From Dipteris shenzhenensis (Eukaryota; Polypodiophyta; Polypodiopsida; Gleicheniales): DNA of 64,000 nt. A program made the position numbers and the translations under genes. Of the stretch, positions 22,137 to 35,300 are shown in pieces (position 1 is the stretch's first letter; each line of letters begins with the position of its first letter). The stretch lies in NCBI GenBank assembly GCA_047967505.1, contig CM106541.1. The stretch is one strand, 5' to 3'. The notes under the pieces were generated by a model. The model saw nothing but the letters and a program-made list of their open reading frames with translations. It made no database searches and was not told the DNA's origin.

Positions 22137-25100
22137 CAAATTTTGGCAAAGACCGAGAGCATATGGTGCCATTTCTTCGCCAAACTTGTCTACAATAGTC
22201 TCAAGAGTGAATACCAGGTCTTCATTCTCAACTTCATTCATGAGCTTGAAAAACTCTGCAATCAGCATAACAAAGGCACAATACAAAAGGATTAAATCAT
22301 CATATATAACTTGCAATCTAAAGAATAATGTGTGAAAAGAAATAAACCATTTGAGCAACATACCATCAAGAAGCTGTGGCAAGATTGGTCGAAGTTCATT
22401 GAGATCTGTTCATGCAAAACCCAAAGTCGTAAACCGTGTCGGATATTTAGAAGAAACACCATAATTGTTATTAGCAAACTGAATATTTATTCATGATGCC
22501 TCATTGCATGCCTACTGTGTATGTTCAAACTTGCAAAAATAGTGAACACTACAGGAGGTAGTAAAACCTTTGCATGTTTCCACAAAGGAACGGAGAGCAA
22601 CAACAGAATCCACTCGGACGGGTAGTTCAGGATCTTTCAAAGCAGCTACAACACTATGCATGGCTGAACTAAAATTCCGTTTGTCTGCAAAATCAATGCC
22701 TGCATACTGGCCTGACACCCATGCTGCCTGCACGCATCCTACATGAAGTATTAGAAACGGAAAGACACATTTGATTTGTTGTTAGCATTGAAATTAAAGG
22801 TGAAAACATTGTATTCATTTAAATTTTTCGTTTTGGCTACAAGAACAAAAGTTACTTAGAAAGTGACTAAAACACGCACTTTTGCTCTCAGATGGCCAAC
22901 TGGACTACTGAACTCAGGATAGACATGCTGGAAAAGCATGTGTTCTAACTGTGATTTGTATGGCTCGGTTTGCTTCAGCTTATCACTCAGTGCACCAACG
23001 GCTAATAAAGAGCCATCCTTCTGTCTATACTGCTTCTGACCAATGGGAGCCTCGTCATACCTGCACATAATATTGGGCAGTCATTTTCTATAGAAGAGCT
23101 TTCTTTTAGAAATTGAATACTGATTCAGTGAGTATATATTCATAAATATGACTGCAAAGCTCATGGAAAGGTCAAGTCATGAGCTGTGGGTTTCTAGTAC
23201 TACCTTTTAAACACATCAACCACAAAAGCCAAGAACTTTTGTAGATTCTCTTTCCCTCTTTTCCTGAACAGTTCCGATATAAAATTTATTGCTGCTGTAC
23301 GAGGGCTATACATGTCTTCAATTATGTCTGTATCCACATTAATAAAAGGGTTGGCACTAGAACTTCTGTATTAGGCTTTTGAAATTACAACTTAAGAGTA
23401 AAGGTGAACTGTGATGAGTAACCAGACGATTGAGAAAATTCTTCTGCTCCAGCATTTCAATAAATGACAACATAAATGAGGCCCCATTTAATCACATGGA
23501 GAGAATAAGACATAAATGGGCAACTTACTTACCGTATCCTTTCCTGACATATTCATGAGGGTCTTCACGCCACAATTTATCATCCATGTCATTGAAACAC
23601 ATAAGAGGAAAGATAATCTCGAAGAGAACAACATCAATACGCGGCTTTAATAGCTGATAAGTGGCTGATTTAGAAATGCTGAAACCCACCAAACCACAAA
23701 AGCCTTAAACATGTGCCCATAACTCCAACGAGATGAAGATCTTCCCTTTTACATCTTCTAAATTCCCCCAAGCTATATGCATTGCACCTTATGATGCCAA
23801 GAATAGCACTATCAAGGAGAACCCACCTGGTGCTTAAATACTGTAGCACAAGGTTTATGACCCGATCTGGTAAGTATCCACCATGTTGTATAACACTCAA
23901 TAATGTTAAGTGACACTCTAAAAACTTCCCAGCGAACTGCCTCTGAAACATTTGAGCAAATGCTCTATTTTCAGGCTTTGACATTTTTGGATCGCCAAAT
24001 CTGCAGGATATTTTTCAAAAAGTAAAAATAGTCAACAAATATTATATTAAATTTAGTAGCCAAAAATTAACTAACGCATTAAGTGTGAAACGAAGCTGAA
24101 CTTCAGTAATTTATTTGGGGCCAAATAATCAGTTATATTAACCTGTTATATAACCGATTCATAATATGTACAGTCCATTTCTTCACCTTCCACCAACCCC
24201 ACACTTTGCGCTGTTCTGGATCAGTCGGCTGACCTTCTTGTGGAACAGGCCTTTCAAGAAGATTATGAAAGCAAGCCATCCAGGCAGTAAAAACATTTGG
24301 ATCATGTAGCTGTTTGGGAATCTCCAGCTGAACATAAGAAACTCAAAGTTGTGGATATCACCAACCCGAATTTCATAGTTAAAAACTAGTATTGCTGAAA
24401 TCTTGAGGTTAACAATAAAGTCCTCAGGACTGATAAACTTAAACTTCTCTTATTTGTGCTTTGATTTATGTCTTATAGTAAATTTTGACCCTTAAAAATA
24501 AACTGGCAGGAGAAGATGCATACATATATTGATGACCAGAAGATTTTGCATATAAGCTTGATCAGATCTGAGACCTCAATCGGAGGGTTTGGGATTGAGA
24601 GGAGATATTTGAATATTTCAAGCAAAATAGGGAAAGTAATTTCGATTATCTGATAAACAGGAGTCCTTTCCTCTTCATCTTTAAACCTGCAATTACGTAC
24701 AAAAAAAAGGCATTTCAAAGCCCAGAAGTTTTATTCAAAACATTTGCATAGAATGTTAAAAGATACTAAGGACACGAATTGAGATATGAAATAGCTAATT
24801 CTGATGAAGATGAGAGATCGAGTCAATTTCCAAATTCCGCCTGTAGTTGTATTACCAAATAATCTCCTAACTGCTTTGAATGGGAGAATCTAAATTGAGA
24901 ACTTTCCATCTCATCACAAACTCACTGTCAAAGATGAACGACAATCCTTGAGCAAAATATTATCTTGTCATGTAAGCATAGTGGTCAAGGAGTTTCGAAA
25001 GGGCAAGTTTCAAAAGCATTTTGGAGTTTTGGAAACGTTTCAGGGCCATCCCGAAACATCTGTAAAAGCGTTTTGTGCATAAAAGGGTATTTAAATATAT

Positions 25101-28100
25101 ATTTTCCCCCAAAAATTTTAAAACGTTTTAGATTATTACCACCAAAACTCCAATACTTAAAAAAAACTCATGAAACATAGTGCATAGACATTTGATATGT
25201 CACTTAGAACTTGAAATTTTAACATAATGCTAATTTCTAAATCAGAAAATTAACAACACATCCTTGAAGGTTCAAGATCATTGTTAATTTTTCAGAATTG
25301 AAAAAGATACATGAATCATGATTCATGTCACATGACAAAAGGCATTCCAAAGCTGATAGGTACTTCGATGCTGGTGAAACAATGCGCAAAGACATTTTTC
25401 TCAAAATCATACGATTTTGACTGTTGGGGGTTTTTTTGCTCCAAAACGCAAGTTTCGGTTTCGAAACGTTTCATACGTTTCGGGGCTGCCCGAAATGCAT
25501 CTCAGGTCAATTATGATTAAGCATCATTTAAATGATAAAATAATCAATTATAGAATCAGGAATGTTAGAAACATTAGAGAAGGCTGAAAATAATCTTACC
25601 CAGGTCCCTCTAAGAAGAACACTCAAGATCTCTTCATGACAATTATAAGCTGAAAGCGGTTAGGAAATGGAGTGCTTACTCATATTTTCTTGTGAGGATT
25701 CTTAACGCATATAGTGCACCATAAACCCGTGGTTGATCCTGTGACCTCAGATTTGCATCAATGCTGGGGAGAAGAGAGGGCCACTGCTCTGGATAATCAT
25801 TATGTATAGCTGTCTTGAGACCATCACCAAGCTGAACCCTACACACAGAGAACATTAAATGAAGTGGTGAGAAAACAGCCGGCTTGGATCAATAGTACTC
25901 TCACAATCAGAGAGGAACAGCATATAAAACCTGGGTGAGAAGTACTCAAATGAAAAAGACACACCAACCTGATATAGTTAGAATTTAGGGTTTCTAGACC
26001 CGATGAGATGTAGTGCCACATGGCAGGACAACTAATTTTATCAGCCCATTGTAAAGATAAGCTGCCCATGCTGAGCTTAATTAATGTCCGATGTTTAAAA
26101 ATGACCACTGATTGGTCCAGAAATGACATTAGTAGTTGGTACCATACGAATGGTACCGGTATGTGCTGTGGGGAAAAAATTAAGGTACGTCAGGTAGCCC
26201 TTAGTAGAATATTATTTTTTCCCCAGAGAAGTAAGGAGAGGGGGAGTGATAGGGAGGTATAGATACGAAGGGAAAGGGACAATATAATAGTGACCATAGT
26301 GCAATCATCAAGCGGCATCAATAATCGAATGGATTCTACCATGGTTGACTATTATGTATCTCATCCAATAAACCAGGCCAGCCTGCATCTATACCAGCGT
26401 GAGGAATACCTTTTCATATACAAATACAAAGTACATTGCACATTTCAGATACCTAAGTATCCTTCTGGCTGCCTGTCAGCAAGCATGAGTGAATGAAATC
26501 ATGCAATTTCAGACCAAGACACATTATTTTTTGAGTGGACAAACAACAAACTTTGAACTACCTGTGTTTCAAAACAAATCCAAACGTTTGGAAACGTTTC
26601 TAAATGCCGATTTCAAAACCTGAGGCAGCTTCTTGAAAAAAAAAAACGTGAGGCATGGTTTTAAACACTTTTAAGGCCATATTTTTCCTGTTCTATGGCC
26701 TTGGCACCTTTTTCTTATACACAAACAAAACTTTGGGTTTTTGAAACTAGGGTCTTATTTTTGAAATGCTTCAAAAACTCTAGAATGCTTCAATTCTCTA
26801 AATATTTTTAGCAAATAGGACCAGCCTAAGCATACAAGCACATGCACATGTCAACTTGTGGAGGCGACCCATGTTGAACATGCTAGGAATCAACAAGACG
26901 CTGCATTTCAACACTTCGACAAAAAACCATTTCTACATGCGAGGTTCCACAAAGCTAGAGAAAACCCAAACTACAAGTGAGTTTTTGTAAACTACGAAGC
27001 AACTACAATTACATGTCAGTTTCAATTTGAGAAGCCCAACAGCATCACATATTAATATTTTGCTTCAAACGTGCAACATACGCACATATAAACCATTGAA
27101 GGTTTGTGGTGATTTGATAGCTAGAAGACATATTGTAGCTTCTATATAGACAATTGTTACATATTTTGAAGTGGAAAGGCATTTCCTGCATTCTATGAAT
27201 GTTTGCACAAGTTCCAACGTAACCTATAGATTTCACAAGTATTACAATTCTCTTTGAATTTACAGCCAACCCACAACACTGCTTTCAAGTTTTGTTGAGA
27301 TACTCCTATGAGTCTTCATATGTTGCAACAATACTACTTGTATATAGCTTGTATTTGCAGGTATGGCATCAAACAGGTTGTCACACATGCCTTGTGGAAA
27401 CAGGAAGCTCAACAACTCAATAGAAAAGGCTTGTGGAAGATTGTAGAAGGCACACTCACAGCAGCCTATTACAGATGCTAAGGGTGGGAAATGAAGAATT
27501 GGAGCATAATTCAATAAAACTATAGGCTGAGCAATACGAGGCAGCTGTTGCAACACAAAGCATGAGATTCACTCTCCACTCATCTCACCAAATAGAAGAT
27601 TCAGGACATCATTTTGAAGTCAGCATGTTGGCACAACCACTATGCAAGAAATGATTTGCTTTTTTTATCTGAAAGGCAATTGACATCCGAATATCGAGGA
27701 ATACTATGGCAGTGATTGGAAGGCAAGGAAATTTCTTTGTTTCAAACTCACAACCCTCTCACACAAGAAGAGGCTGTGGTAACAACTCAAATGACACCCA
27801 TAATGCTCAAGGTTCAAGGAGTGGGAACAAGACCTAAAAAAGGGCAAGTGTCCAATGTGGGAAAATGGAGCATTATTAGAATGACTGCAGAAAGTGCAGG
27901 ATCTTCCAATAGCTGGCATCAGTTAGTTCCTCATGAAAACACTAATACATAAGTCAAAAAACCTTTAATAATTCAATTATATGAGCATAAAATGCCTTCA
28001 AAAGCGGTCAGCTTCATGTGCTGAGAAGCCCATATGTACCTCAAGAAGGTTATCTGTATTTGCAGCCACAAGCAATGACTTGGTGTTTGAAAAAGGGACA

Positions 28101-28669
28101 GCTATGCAGTCATTTTTCAGGCAGCCATTGGATGCCTGTGAATAGCAGCCAACGAAGCCAGACAATTTTAAGGTTTATGACTATCCTTCATTCATTTTAT
28201 GAGGATATGCTGTCTTCTTCCGAGGACCAAGAGGAAGAGCACCTTTTTGTTGGAGGTAAGAGTTTGTCCTCAAAAACCTTTAAAAAGGATGCATGGTTCA
28301 TAAACTCAAGTGCTAGAAAGGGACATGATTGGAAGAAAATAGGAGATTTGTCATCAAATCCGTCCATGTGTGGTATTGTGAAAGTTGCAAATTCTCAAGA
28401 ACTCAAATTACAAGGGAATAGTACTATTCCAATCTCTTGCATGAGAAATATGTGAAGTAAAAAAAGAAAGTCTGTGCCAGGACAACAGGTAAATCTGTTT
28501 TTTGTTAACTTGTGTAATAAATAACTGTTGAGATCAAATTCATCTGCATCATGGCCACATTTAAGCGTCTTGAGACATTCGAAAGCTTCAAAATCTGACT
28601 CTTGAAAAAGAAGTCAAGTAAGATCCAAGGTGGATCTTCTATTGCTCAGGATATCGATCAAGATCACAT

Positions 28670-28725
<56 letters not shown>

Positions 28726-30205
28726 GGGGGGGGCAGAGGCTTGGGGGCAAAAGGAGAGGGAGGAGGGGGGGCCAGGGCAGGGGAGGAGGGGGTAGGGGCC
28801 GGGGAGATAATTGGCAAGGTGCATTTAAGGTCCGTGGGAAATCAGGTTTGAAATCAGTGCTTCCAAATATTAAAAATTCTTGCTATAAATGTCAACCATA
28901 ATCACCATTTTCCACCTAGATACAAGGCCACTCACATGAGGCTGCATCATTAAATCTAAACCGAGCAAAAAAAAAAAAAGATGAGCTTGAGAAAAAAAAC
29001 CTGATAATGGGGGGGGCATGAACAAGAACCTCGAGAAGGTTTTCACGCACTGCACTTTTGTCAGCGTCAGCAATTTGCTTATCTGGGAACAACATATACC
29101 TTCATAAGACTATGATATATCCAATCTCACAACTCAAAATTTAGTTATATATTAAGCGAAAGAACAAAGCAGAGAGGAGAAAAGACAAGGGAAGAAGGGA
29201 GTTTGTAAGAAACATTCTGAGTTAGTACCACATGCCCCTTCACATTAACAGATTGGCCGACTGCCCTGAATAGATCTAATTACCTGATTCAGTTGGTTTC
29301 CAATGCCTTGCTATTAAATTCTTGAAATGTATACTTGCAACTTGGCGTACAGCAATATCCAAATTCGGCGTCACAATAATTTGCAGCAAGCCCACAAGAT
29401 GCCCAGGAACATGTTGAAACTGCAAGCAACCAAAAATAAAGTCTTCAGTGTAACGCTTCCAAAGATTTCCACACCACTGACAATGTTTAAAGAAGCCGTA
29501 CTGAGTACTTAAATTAATATGCTCATCCTAAAAGTATACTCTTGCACTATTGAAGAACGATCGCCTATCAGGGTTACTGCTGTTCATCCATGACGAAATC
29601 GTGACAAAGTGGCTTTAGCAAAACGATCATACCGGTGCAAAGTTGAGCATTGAAATATACAGAAACAATTGCTACAATACGTATCCTTGTGCCCCTCTTT
29701 GTTATCACTTTATATCAAAACTTCAAATTGTAGCAGTTGCATACATAGCGCTTATAGACTCTGTCAGTTAAAGTAAGGCAAAGATGAGCTTTGTAAATGA
29801 ATTCTCAAGCAATGGCACGATGAGATCCAGTCCCGATCTCTTTGTCAGCTTGGAAATCGTGGAATGCATAACTTTTGCGATTCAGAAAAGAGCAACTCTA
29901 GCTAATAAAGGTTGCAACCTTTCCGAAATGAAGACACCGGCCGATCAATTCAGTGGCCTGAATATCCCATCAAACTCAATTACTCCTCACTCTGTGACCA
30001 AAAAAACCACGCCGGGGTACCTTGATCGGGGCTTCCACATTCGCACGACGAAAAATCGGGATAGAAAAACGTAATGAAAAGAAGGCGAATGGGGAGCCGG
30101 AGAGAGGAAGGCAACCTGATTGAGCCGCTCTTCGCCAGCCTTACGCTCCTCGGGATTGGTACCAAGGGCGAGCTGCAAGACGGAGGCGAGAGTGGGCAGA
30201 TCCAT
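22137..30205 (-). CDS. Importin-beta, SAD2/importin-7/8-like, first 13 exons (587 residues)
   Basis: This is a nuclear transport receptor that would bind cargo in the cytoplasm, pass the nuclear pore and release cargo to RanGTP. Exons in transcript order are 30205-30116, 29419-29284, 29082-29001, 25838-25680, 24686-24524, 24327-24143, 24000-23827, 23678-23533, 23327-23204, 23060-22880, 22727-22568, 22405-22364 and 22255-22137. All introns are GT-AG, phases agree throughout, and the sum is 1761 bp with no internal stop. The start [15 protein letters not shown] matches the N-terminus known for plant SAD2. The importin-beta N-terminal domain covers about residues 24-100, followed by HEAT repeats; conserved blocks include [39 protein letters not shown] and [13 protein letters not shown]. 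The family is about 1,030-1,050 residues, so ~450 C-terminal residues, including the acidic tail, are absent. The donor after exon 13 is intact and leads into transposon sequence. Confidence 0.95.
27350..28455 (+). pseudogene. Degenerate copia gag-protease fragment in importin intron 3
   Basis: In the plus direction, weak gag-like sequence ([13 protein letters not shown]) near 27400 is followed at about 27843-27895 by a CCHC zinc knuckle that reads correctly only if one base is skipped. Near 28290-28440 a protease-like stretch (WFINSSAR in place of the usual W-L-DSGA, then [12 protein letters not shown]) follows. The order matches copia gag-pol. It lies antisense to the host gene and has no intact frame or LTR. 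Assignment is by eye. Confidence 0.45.
28671..28733. repeat. (GA)n microsatellite followed by a 19-G run
   Basis: About 22 GA units run into G19 at 28715-28733, followed by more G-rich sequence to about 28805. On the importin transcript strand this is C19 and (TC)n. Confidence 0.95.
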
Positions 30206-30420
30206 GGGGGCTCAAAAGTGAAACATGAAGGGGGGGAGGGGAAGGTGGATGGATGGAGATGGAAGCTATGGAGCTTGAGGGGAGGCTGGCTATGGCGGAT
30301 GCAGCAGACGAGAAGATGAAGCTCAGAAGCTGAAAAGCACAAGCAAAGTAGTAAGTAGTAGCAAATAGCAAAGCCTAAGAGTGATGAAGTTGGCGGCTCC
30401 CTCTTTTACCGCACCCTGGT
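30206..30420 (-). promoter_or_regulatory. Importin 5' flank and probable 5' UTR
   Basis: On the minus strand the 200 bp before the start codon are pyrimidine-rich (CCATCCATCCACC, CCCCTCCCCCCC). The start context is CCCCATGGAT, with G at +4. No TATA box is clear. The transcription start cannot be placed. Confidence 0.4.
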
Positions 30421-30424
30421 TACT

Positions 30425-31200
30425 TTCACCACTAGGATGCACCCAGGGTTGGTTGCCCAGAGTGCAAGTATTTTGAGCACACATGATTGGTTCCCCAGTC
30501 ACAGCAAACAGGTAACTGCCGCGCTTAGTCCCAACACTAGGGCTCTTGAACAGAGTGGAGGCAGTGCCCTTTTTTCTGTAGGACTTTCACCAGGACGTAT
30601 TTTGAGCACACAAGGTTGGCCACCCATTTAGCAGCAGGCTACTGCTGAGTCCCCAACGCTAGGGAATTCAGAGACAGTTGAGGCAATGCCCTTTTTCTAT
30701 GTAGGACTTTCATCGGGACATTTTTTGAGCACACAGGATTGGTTGCCCAGTCAGCAATAAACAGGCAACTGCAATTGAGTCCCAGCACTAAGGCTCTCGA
30801 GCAGAGTGGAGACGGTGCCCTTTTTTCTGGAGGACTTTCACCAGGATATATATTGAGCACCTAGGGTTGCCCACCCATTCAGCAACAAGCAACTATTGAG
30901 TCCCCAGCGCTAGGGATCTCAGACAAAATGGAGGCGGTGCCCTTTTTCTCTAAGACTTTCACCAGGACGTATTTTGAGCACACAGGGTTGGTTGCCTAGT
31001 TAGCAAGAGGCAACTGCTAAGTCCCCAATGCTAGGACTCTCGGATAGAGTGGAGGCGCTGCCCTTTTTCTCCAAGTCTTTTGCTAGGATGCATTTTGAGC
31101 ACACAGATTTGGTTGCCCAGTTAACAGCGGGCAAGCATTAAGTCCCCAACGCTAGGGCTCACATACATAGTGGAGGTAGTGCCCTTTTTCTCAGACACTC
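30425..31200. repeat. Tandem array of 120-130 bp units
   Basis: Six units share TTTTGAGCACACA, GGTTGGTTGCCCAG, GTCCCCAACGCTAGGG and GTGCCCTTTTTTCT. The TTTTGAGCAC anchor (or its variant) falls at 30471, 30600, 30723, 30851, 30972 and 31093, giving periods of 121-129 bp. Units differ by substitutions and small indels. Confidence 0.9.
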
Positions 31201-31419
31201 CACGTATCGGACCTAATTTGTGCATTAGCTCCAATGTTCATAGAAAAAAATCTTCTCAACAAAACACAAAACTTGGGGTTTGTGGTTTTCGAAGGTTTTT
31301 CTTGAGAATTTGCTGATTTTTAACCAAATTATTAACTTAATTGCCCAAAATTTTATGGCCTTTACAAAATTGAGAAAAATAATTTTTGTATATAGCTTAC
31401 ATGTTTTCTATAAACACTG

Positions 31420-32300
31420 GTCAATGGGCTCAAGGCAAGTCCCCCATGCTTGGATCCATCAAGGCCATGGTATCTTCTCCGCCCCTTAGCTGAGGGTCAA
31501 TGGGCTTGAGGCAAGTCCCCCGTGCCTAAATCCCTCAGGCCCTAGTATCTTCTCCACCCCTTAAGGGGGTCCGTACTTGAGGTGGCACCCTCTTTACCTC
31601 ACCATGGCTACTTTCACCACACAGGGTGGTTGCCCAATCAACAAGCAACTACCAAGTCCATAGCACTAGGGTTGTTGGACAAAGTAGAGGCGGCGCCCGT
31701 TTTCTACGCATTGGGCATCAAATCCAATGGTCACATAAAACATTTTGCTCGACAAAATACAAAACTCAAGGTTTTGAATTTTTAAAGTTTTATTGAGAAT
31801 TTGCTAAAACATAACTAACTTGCCTAAAATTTTGTAAATTTTATTTGAGAATATATTTTTTACAAGTGAAAATGAAAACGTTACAGGTTCATTGTATATA
31901 GTCTACAGATTTTCTGTGAAGACTGGGGCCCTTGATCTATCAAGATTCTGGTATCTTCTCCCCCCCTTAATGGAGTTTCAGTGTAGTGACCTAAGGGCCA
32001 GCGGGCTCAACCATGCCTAGGTCCGTTAAAGCCTTGATATCTTCTCTGTCCCTTAATGGGGGTCCACACTTAAGGTGGGAGGAAAGAGTTCTCCATGAGA
32101 AGTCTAGAGCATAAAGAATCTTGTCTACTCTATTGGCAAAGCCTAAGAGTGATGAAGTTGGCGGTTCCTTCTTTACCTCATCCTAGTTACTTTCGAAAAC
32201 CCTTCCTTCTAGTCACCCTCACCACTTGGTCCTCCTCTAGGGCTTTCGGACAAAGTGCAAGCAGTGCTCTTTTTCTCATACACTACACACATCAGGTGTA
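31420..32300. repeat. Higher-order and partial copies of the 120-130 bp repeat
   Basis: Further degraded units lie at about 31590-31710 and 32200-32290. They alternate with a second motif containing GGTATCTTCTCC and CCCCTTAA (near 31470, 31550, 31950 and 32038). CCTAAGAGTGATGAAGTTGG occurs at 30373 beside the importin 5' flank and again at about 32141. Confidence 0.7.
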
Positions 32301-35300
32301 GTGCTCAATGGAAAACTTGTAAATTATATATAATGAACCTACAATATTTTCACTTGTAAAAAATATTATCTCCATTTTGTACAAACTCCAAAGTTTCAAG
32401 TAGTCATTTATATTTTAGTTAAAGGTTCTGCAACTTCTCAAGAAAAACCTTAGCTCACTAAGGGGAGATTTTGCTAGCATAAACATATCTAATCTATTGA
32501 GCTTTGCAATTTATAAAGAGATCATCCATACCTTTAATATCATCTGTGGCCCATTGGCTCAGTGGATGTTTCTTCTTTTAGTGGGATAGCTTTCAACAAA
32601 CTACTCATTCCTATTCGTTTCATGCATTGAAACACCATTGTCCAAGTACCATGCATTTCTTGCATTGGCATACAAAGATGACAATCTGTTGCACTAAATG
32701 TGCTCTCATCTACAACCAAAATAATAGTTGTAGTATTGTTTTATTGTTGGCTATACTTTTAGTATATTGAGCATCAAAGTATGCAGTGCTATGTCTTGTT
32801 CCTCTCCAAGAAAAAAGAAACAAGAGGGTTATCCCTCTCTAAAAGTTTTAAAGCATCATGCGCATTTTCTTTTAAACAATTGATTTGAAAAAATATAACT
32901 GGTAAGGCATAGTCCTATTATATTAAACCAAATCAATCATCACAACGTGTATGTTATGAATCATTCATTCCTAGATTCAATCAAGCCAGACTTCATCATC
33001 ATTGAGAAGTACAAAGAACAAAACATATTATTTGTCATATAAATTATGAGAGTATGTTTTGAGGGCCCTCCCTTGTAAAGCATCAAACATGGTACAATTG
33101 CACTTTAGAAGAAGACAATGTATTTGAAGGATCATCCTCTCAGAGAACTCCTACCCCAATGTGTTATAGACATTGTAGGGCCCATTTGACATGCTTATTT
33201 GGAGCTCAAACAACAACATTGCAAACTTGGAATAGTATCCTTGAGTAATCGACACCCATTTGACATGCTTATTTGGGGCTCAAACAACAACATTGCAAAC
33301 TTGGAATAGTATCCTTGAGCAATCGACACCCATATGCTAAGAGTTACTATAAAAGTTGGAGATAGGTCTCATCATGTGGATAAACCACTTCAAATCATAA
33401 TGTTTATTAGCAATGTGGTTATCATCTACAACCCCATGGTGTTGGTTGGAGTAGAAGATGATGTTTGTATTGTGTTTATATTCCAAACTTCTTTTGCATG
33501 AGTTGCATGTTGTGGTTATTACCCCAACACCCCATTGTGTTGGTTGGAGTAGAAGATGATGTATGTATTGTGTTTGTATTCCAAACTTTTTTTGCATGAG
33601 TTGCATGTCATGGTTATATGAGTTGGGGTAATAATCATCATTACCAATGTAATCTTTTTTGCTAAAATTTGGGCAAAAACATGGCTCCAAATTTGGAAAA
33701 TATCACTAAAGATCTAGCTAAAAAGATATTTTATAGCCTGTTTTTCTATAGTTGCCCCCAGAAACTAAACTAGACTACATTTTACTTGGCATAACTATAT
33801 GGAAAATAGTGTTAAAAACCATGACACTTTCCTCCAATATATATGGGTTCTTGGTAGATTTTGAGACTTTTCCAAGGAGGGGCCTTAAAAAAAATTACAA
33901 TGATTCTTAATGCTTGTATTATACACAAAGCATAATTAGACCAAGTGCTTTTACAACACACACATGAACCATTATTAGGTCAAGTCAAGTCAGCTCCAAC
34001 AATTAACTCATGGATTACTTATAGCAATTAGGCCACTAATATGGCTATAGCAATTAGCCATAGGGGGCTCTCTCATTATAGCAATTAGCCACTAGGGACT
34101 CCCCTTCATTATAGCAATGAGCCACTAGGTCCCTCTCATTAGGCATCAAACATCCTTAAATGCACTTTAGAAGAAGACAATGTGTTTGAAGCAGCATCTT
34201 TTCAAGAACTCCTAGTCCCATGTGTTGTAGATGTTGTAGTGCCCACATGGCCTCAATTGGGGCTCAAACAATAGCATGTTCCTTTCTTAACATAGCAAAA
34301 ATATTCAATATGGTATAGTCTACACTTGCCTCATCATTGGAAGCATGACTAACTTCCTCTCGATTAAACTGTGCTTGGCTTGATGACCATTATAAGGACC
34401 CAATCTCACAAAAATCTCCTTAAAGATGAGTGTGCCATTTCTTTTTACCACATCCAAAATTAGGAGTAACAATATACAAGACTCTAAAACAATTAGTGGA
34501 AAATTGGAGCTTTAATACCATGATAAAATACAAGGATAGATCGCCACTCGGCCTAGTGCATACAAGAAGAGTGTATAATCTCTAGGGGATCAAAGTATAC
34601 AATAAACTCCATTAGAGACAAACAAGGTGGGAACACTCAATCCCATATATTCCAATGCCCTTATCAACCATACGATGAGAGCGTTTATTTTATACATAGC
34701 ATAAGGATCCATTTTGCATGTCATCCTGCCATATGTCACCTCATCCTTAACTTATCTCGCCTCATCCTTATCTTCAAGATCTTTCTCACCCCTCTAGTTC
34801 ATGTGCTCTTGTAGTAGGCACCATTGTCTCAACAACAACTAGCACATTTAGGAAATAGTGCCCTTGTCACAATGGACAACTCTATGTAGGATATTTTCAT
34901 GCCAAAGACACTACATTGGACTTTGAGCGACAAGAATTTCAAGAACCACTCTTTAAGCTAGATGAAACAAAAAAATCTTTAGAAATATATATCTATTCCC
35001 AAGTTCAATGGGCCATAGAGAAGGAATGGAAGTTGACAATAGAACAAGTGCAAAAGATGAAGGAAACAACTCTGGGATTAAAGGATAGGAAAATACAAGT
35101 ACAATCTATGGATGCATTGCCACCCACTAGTGGTGCTAGAAAGAGGAGAATCAGGTCTACAAGGTTGGTTCCCCAATGTTTCAATGGGATTTCTTTCTTT
35201 GGTGCTACATTGTTTCTGCTAAGACAGACTTGTGGGCTTCTTTAGGAACTTCATGGAAGATGTGATGGGAAGAATGGACATGGAAAATTGACTATCCATA

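Larger units (their letters stand above)
25839..29000 (-). other. Intron 3 of the importin gene, 3.2 kb
   Basis: This is by far the longest complete intron here; the others are 108-993 bp. It holds a degenerate copia fragment, a purine microsatellite with a 19-G run, a perfect hairpin at 26138-26157 and clustered GAAACGTTTC-type palindromes. I see no importin exon within it; frames join correctly across it. Confidence 0.8.

Noticed and set aside
28602-28901. Arg/Glu/Gly-rich frame across the GA-G19 tract, RGG-like
   Set aside because: It resembles an RGG domain only because of the microsatellite and lies in an intron on the opposite strand.
29980-30342. Alternative upstream reading frames around the importin start
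   Set aside because: Pyrimidine-rich 5' UTR gives spurious frames; the MDLP start at 30205 matches the known family N-terminus and the first splice donor.
34916-35245. 109-residue lysine-rich open frame as a gene
   Set aside because: No motif, no supporting neighbours and decayed surroundings; left as unassigned sequence.
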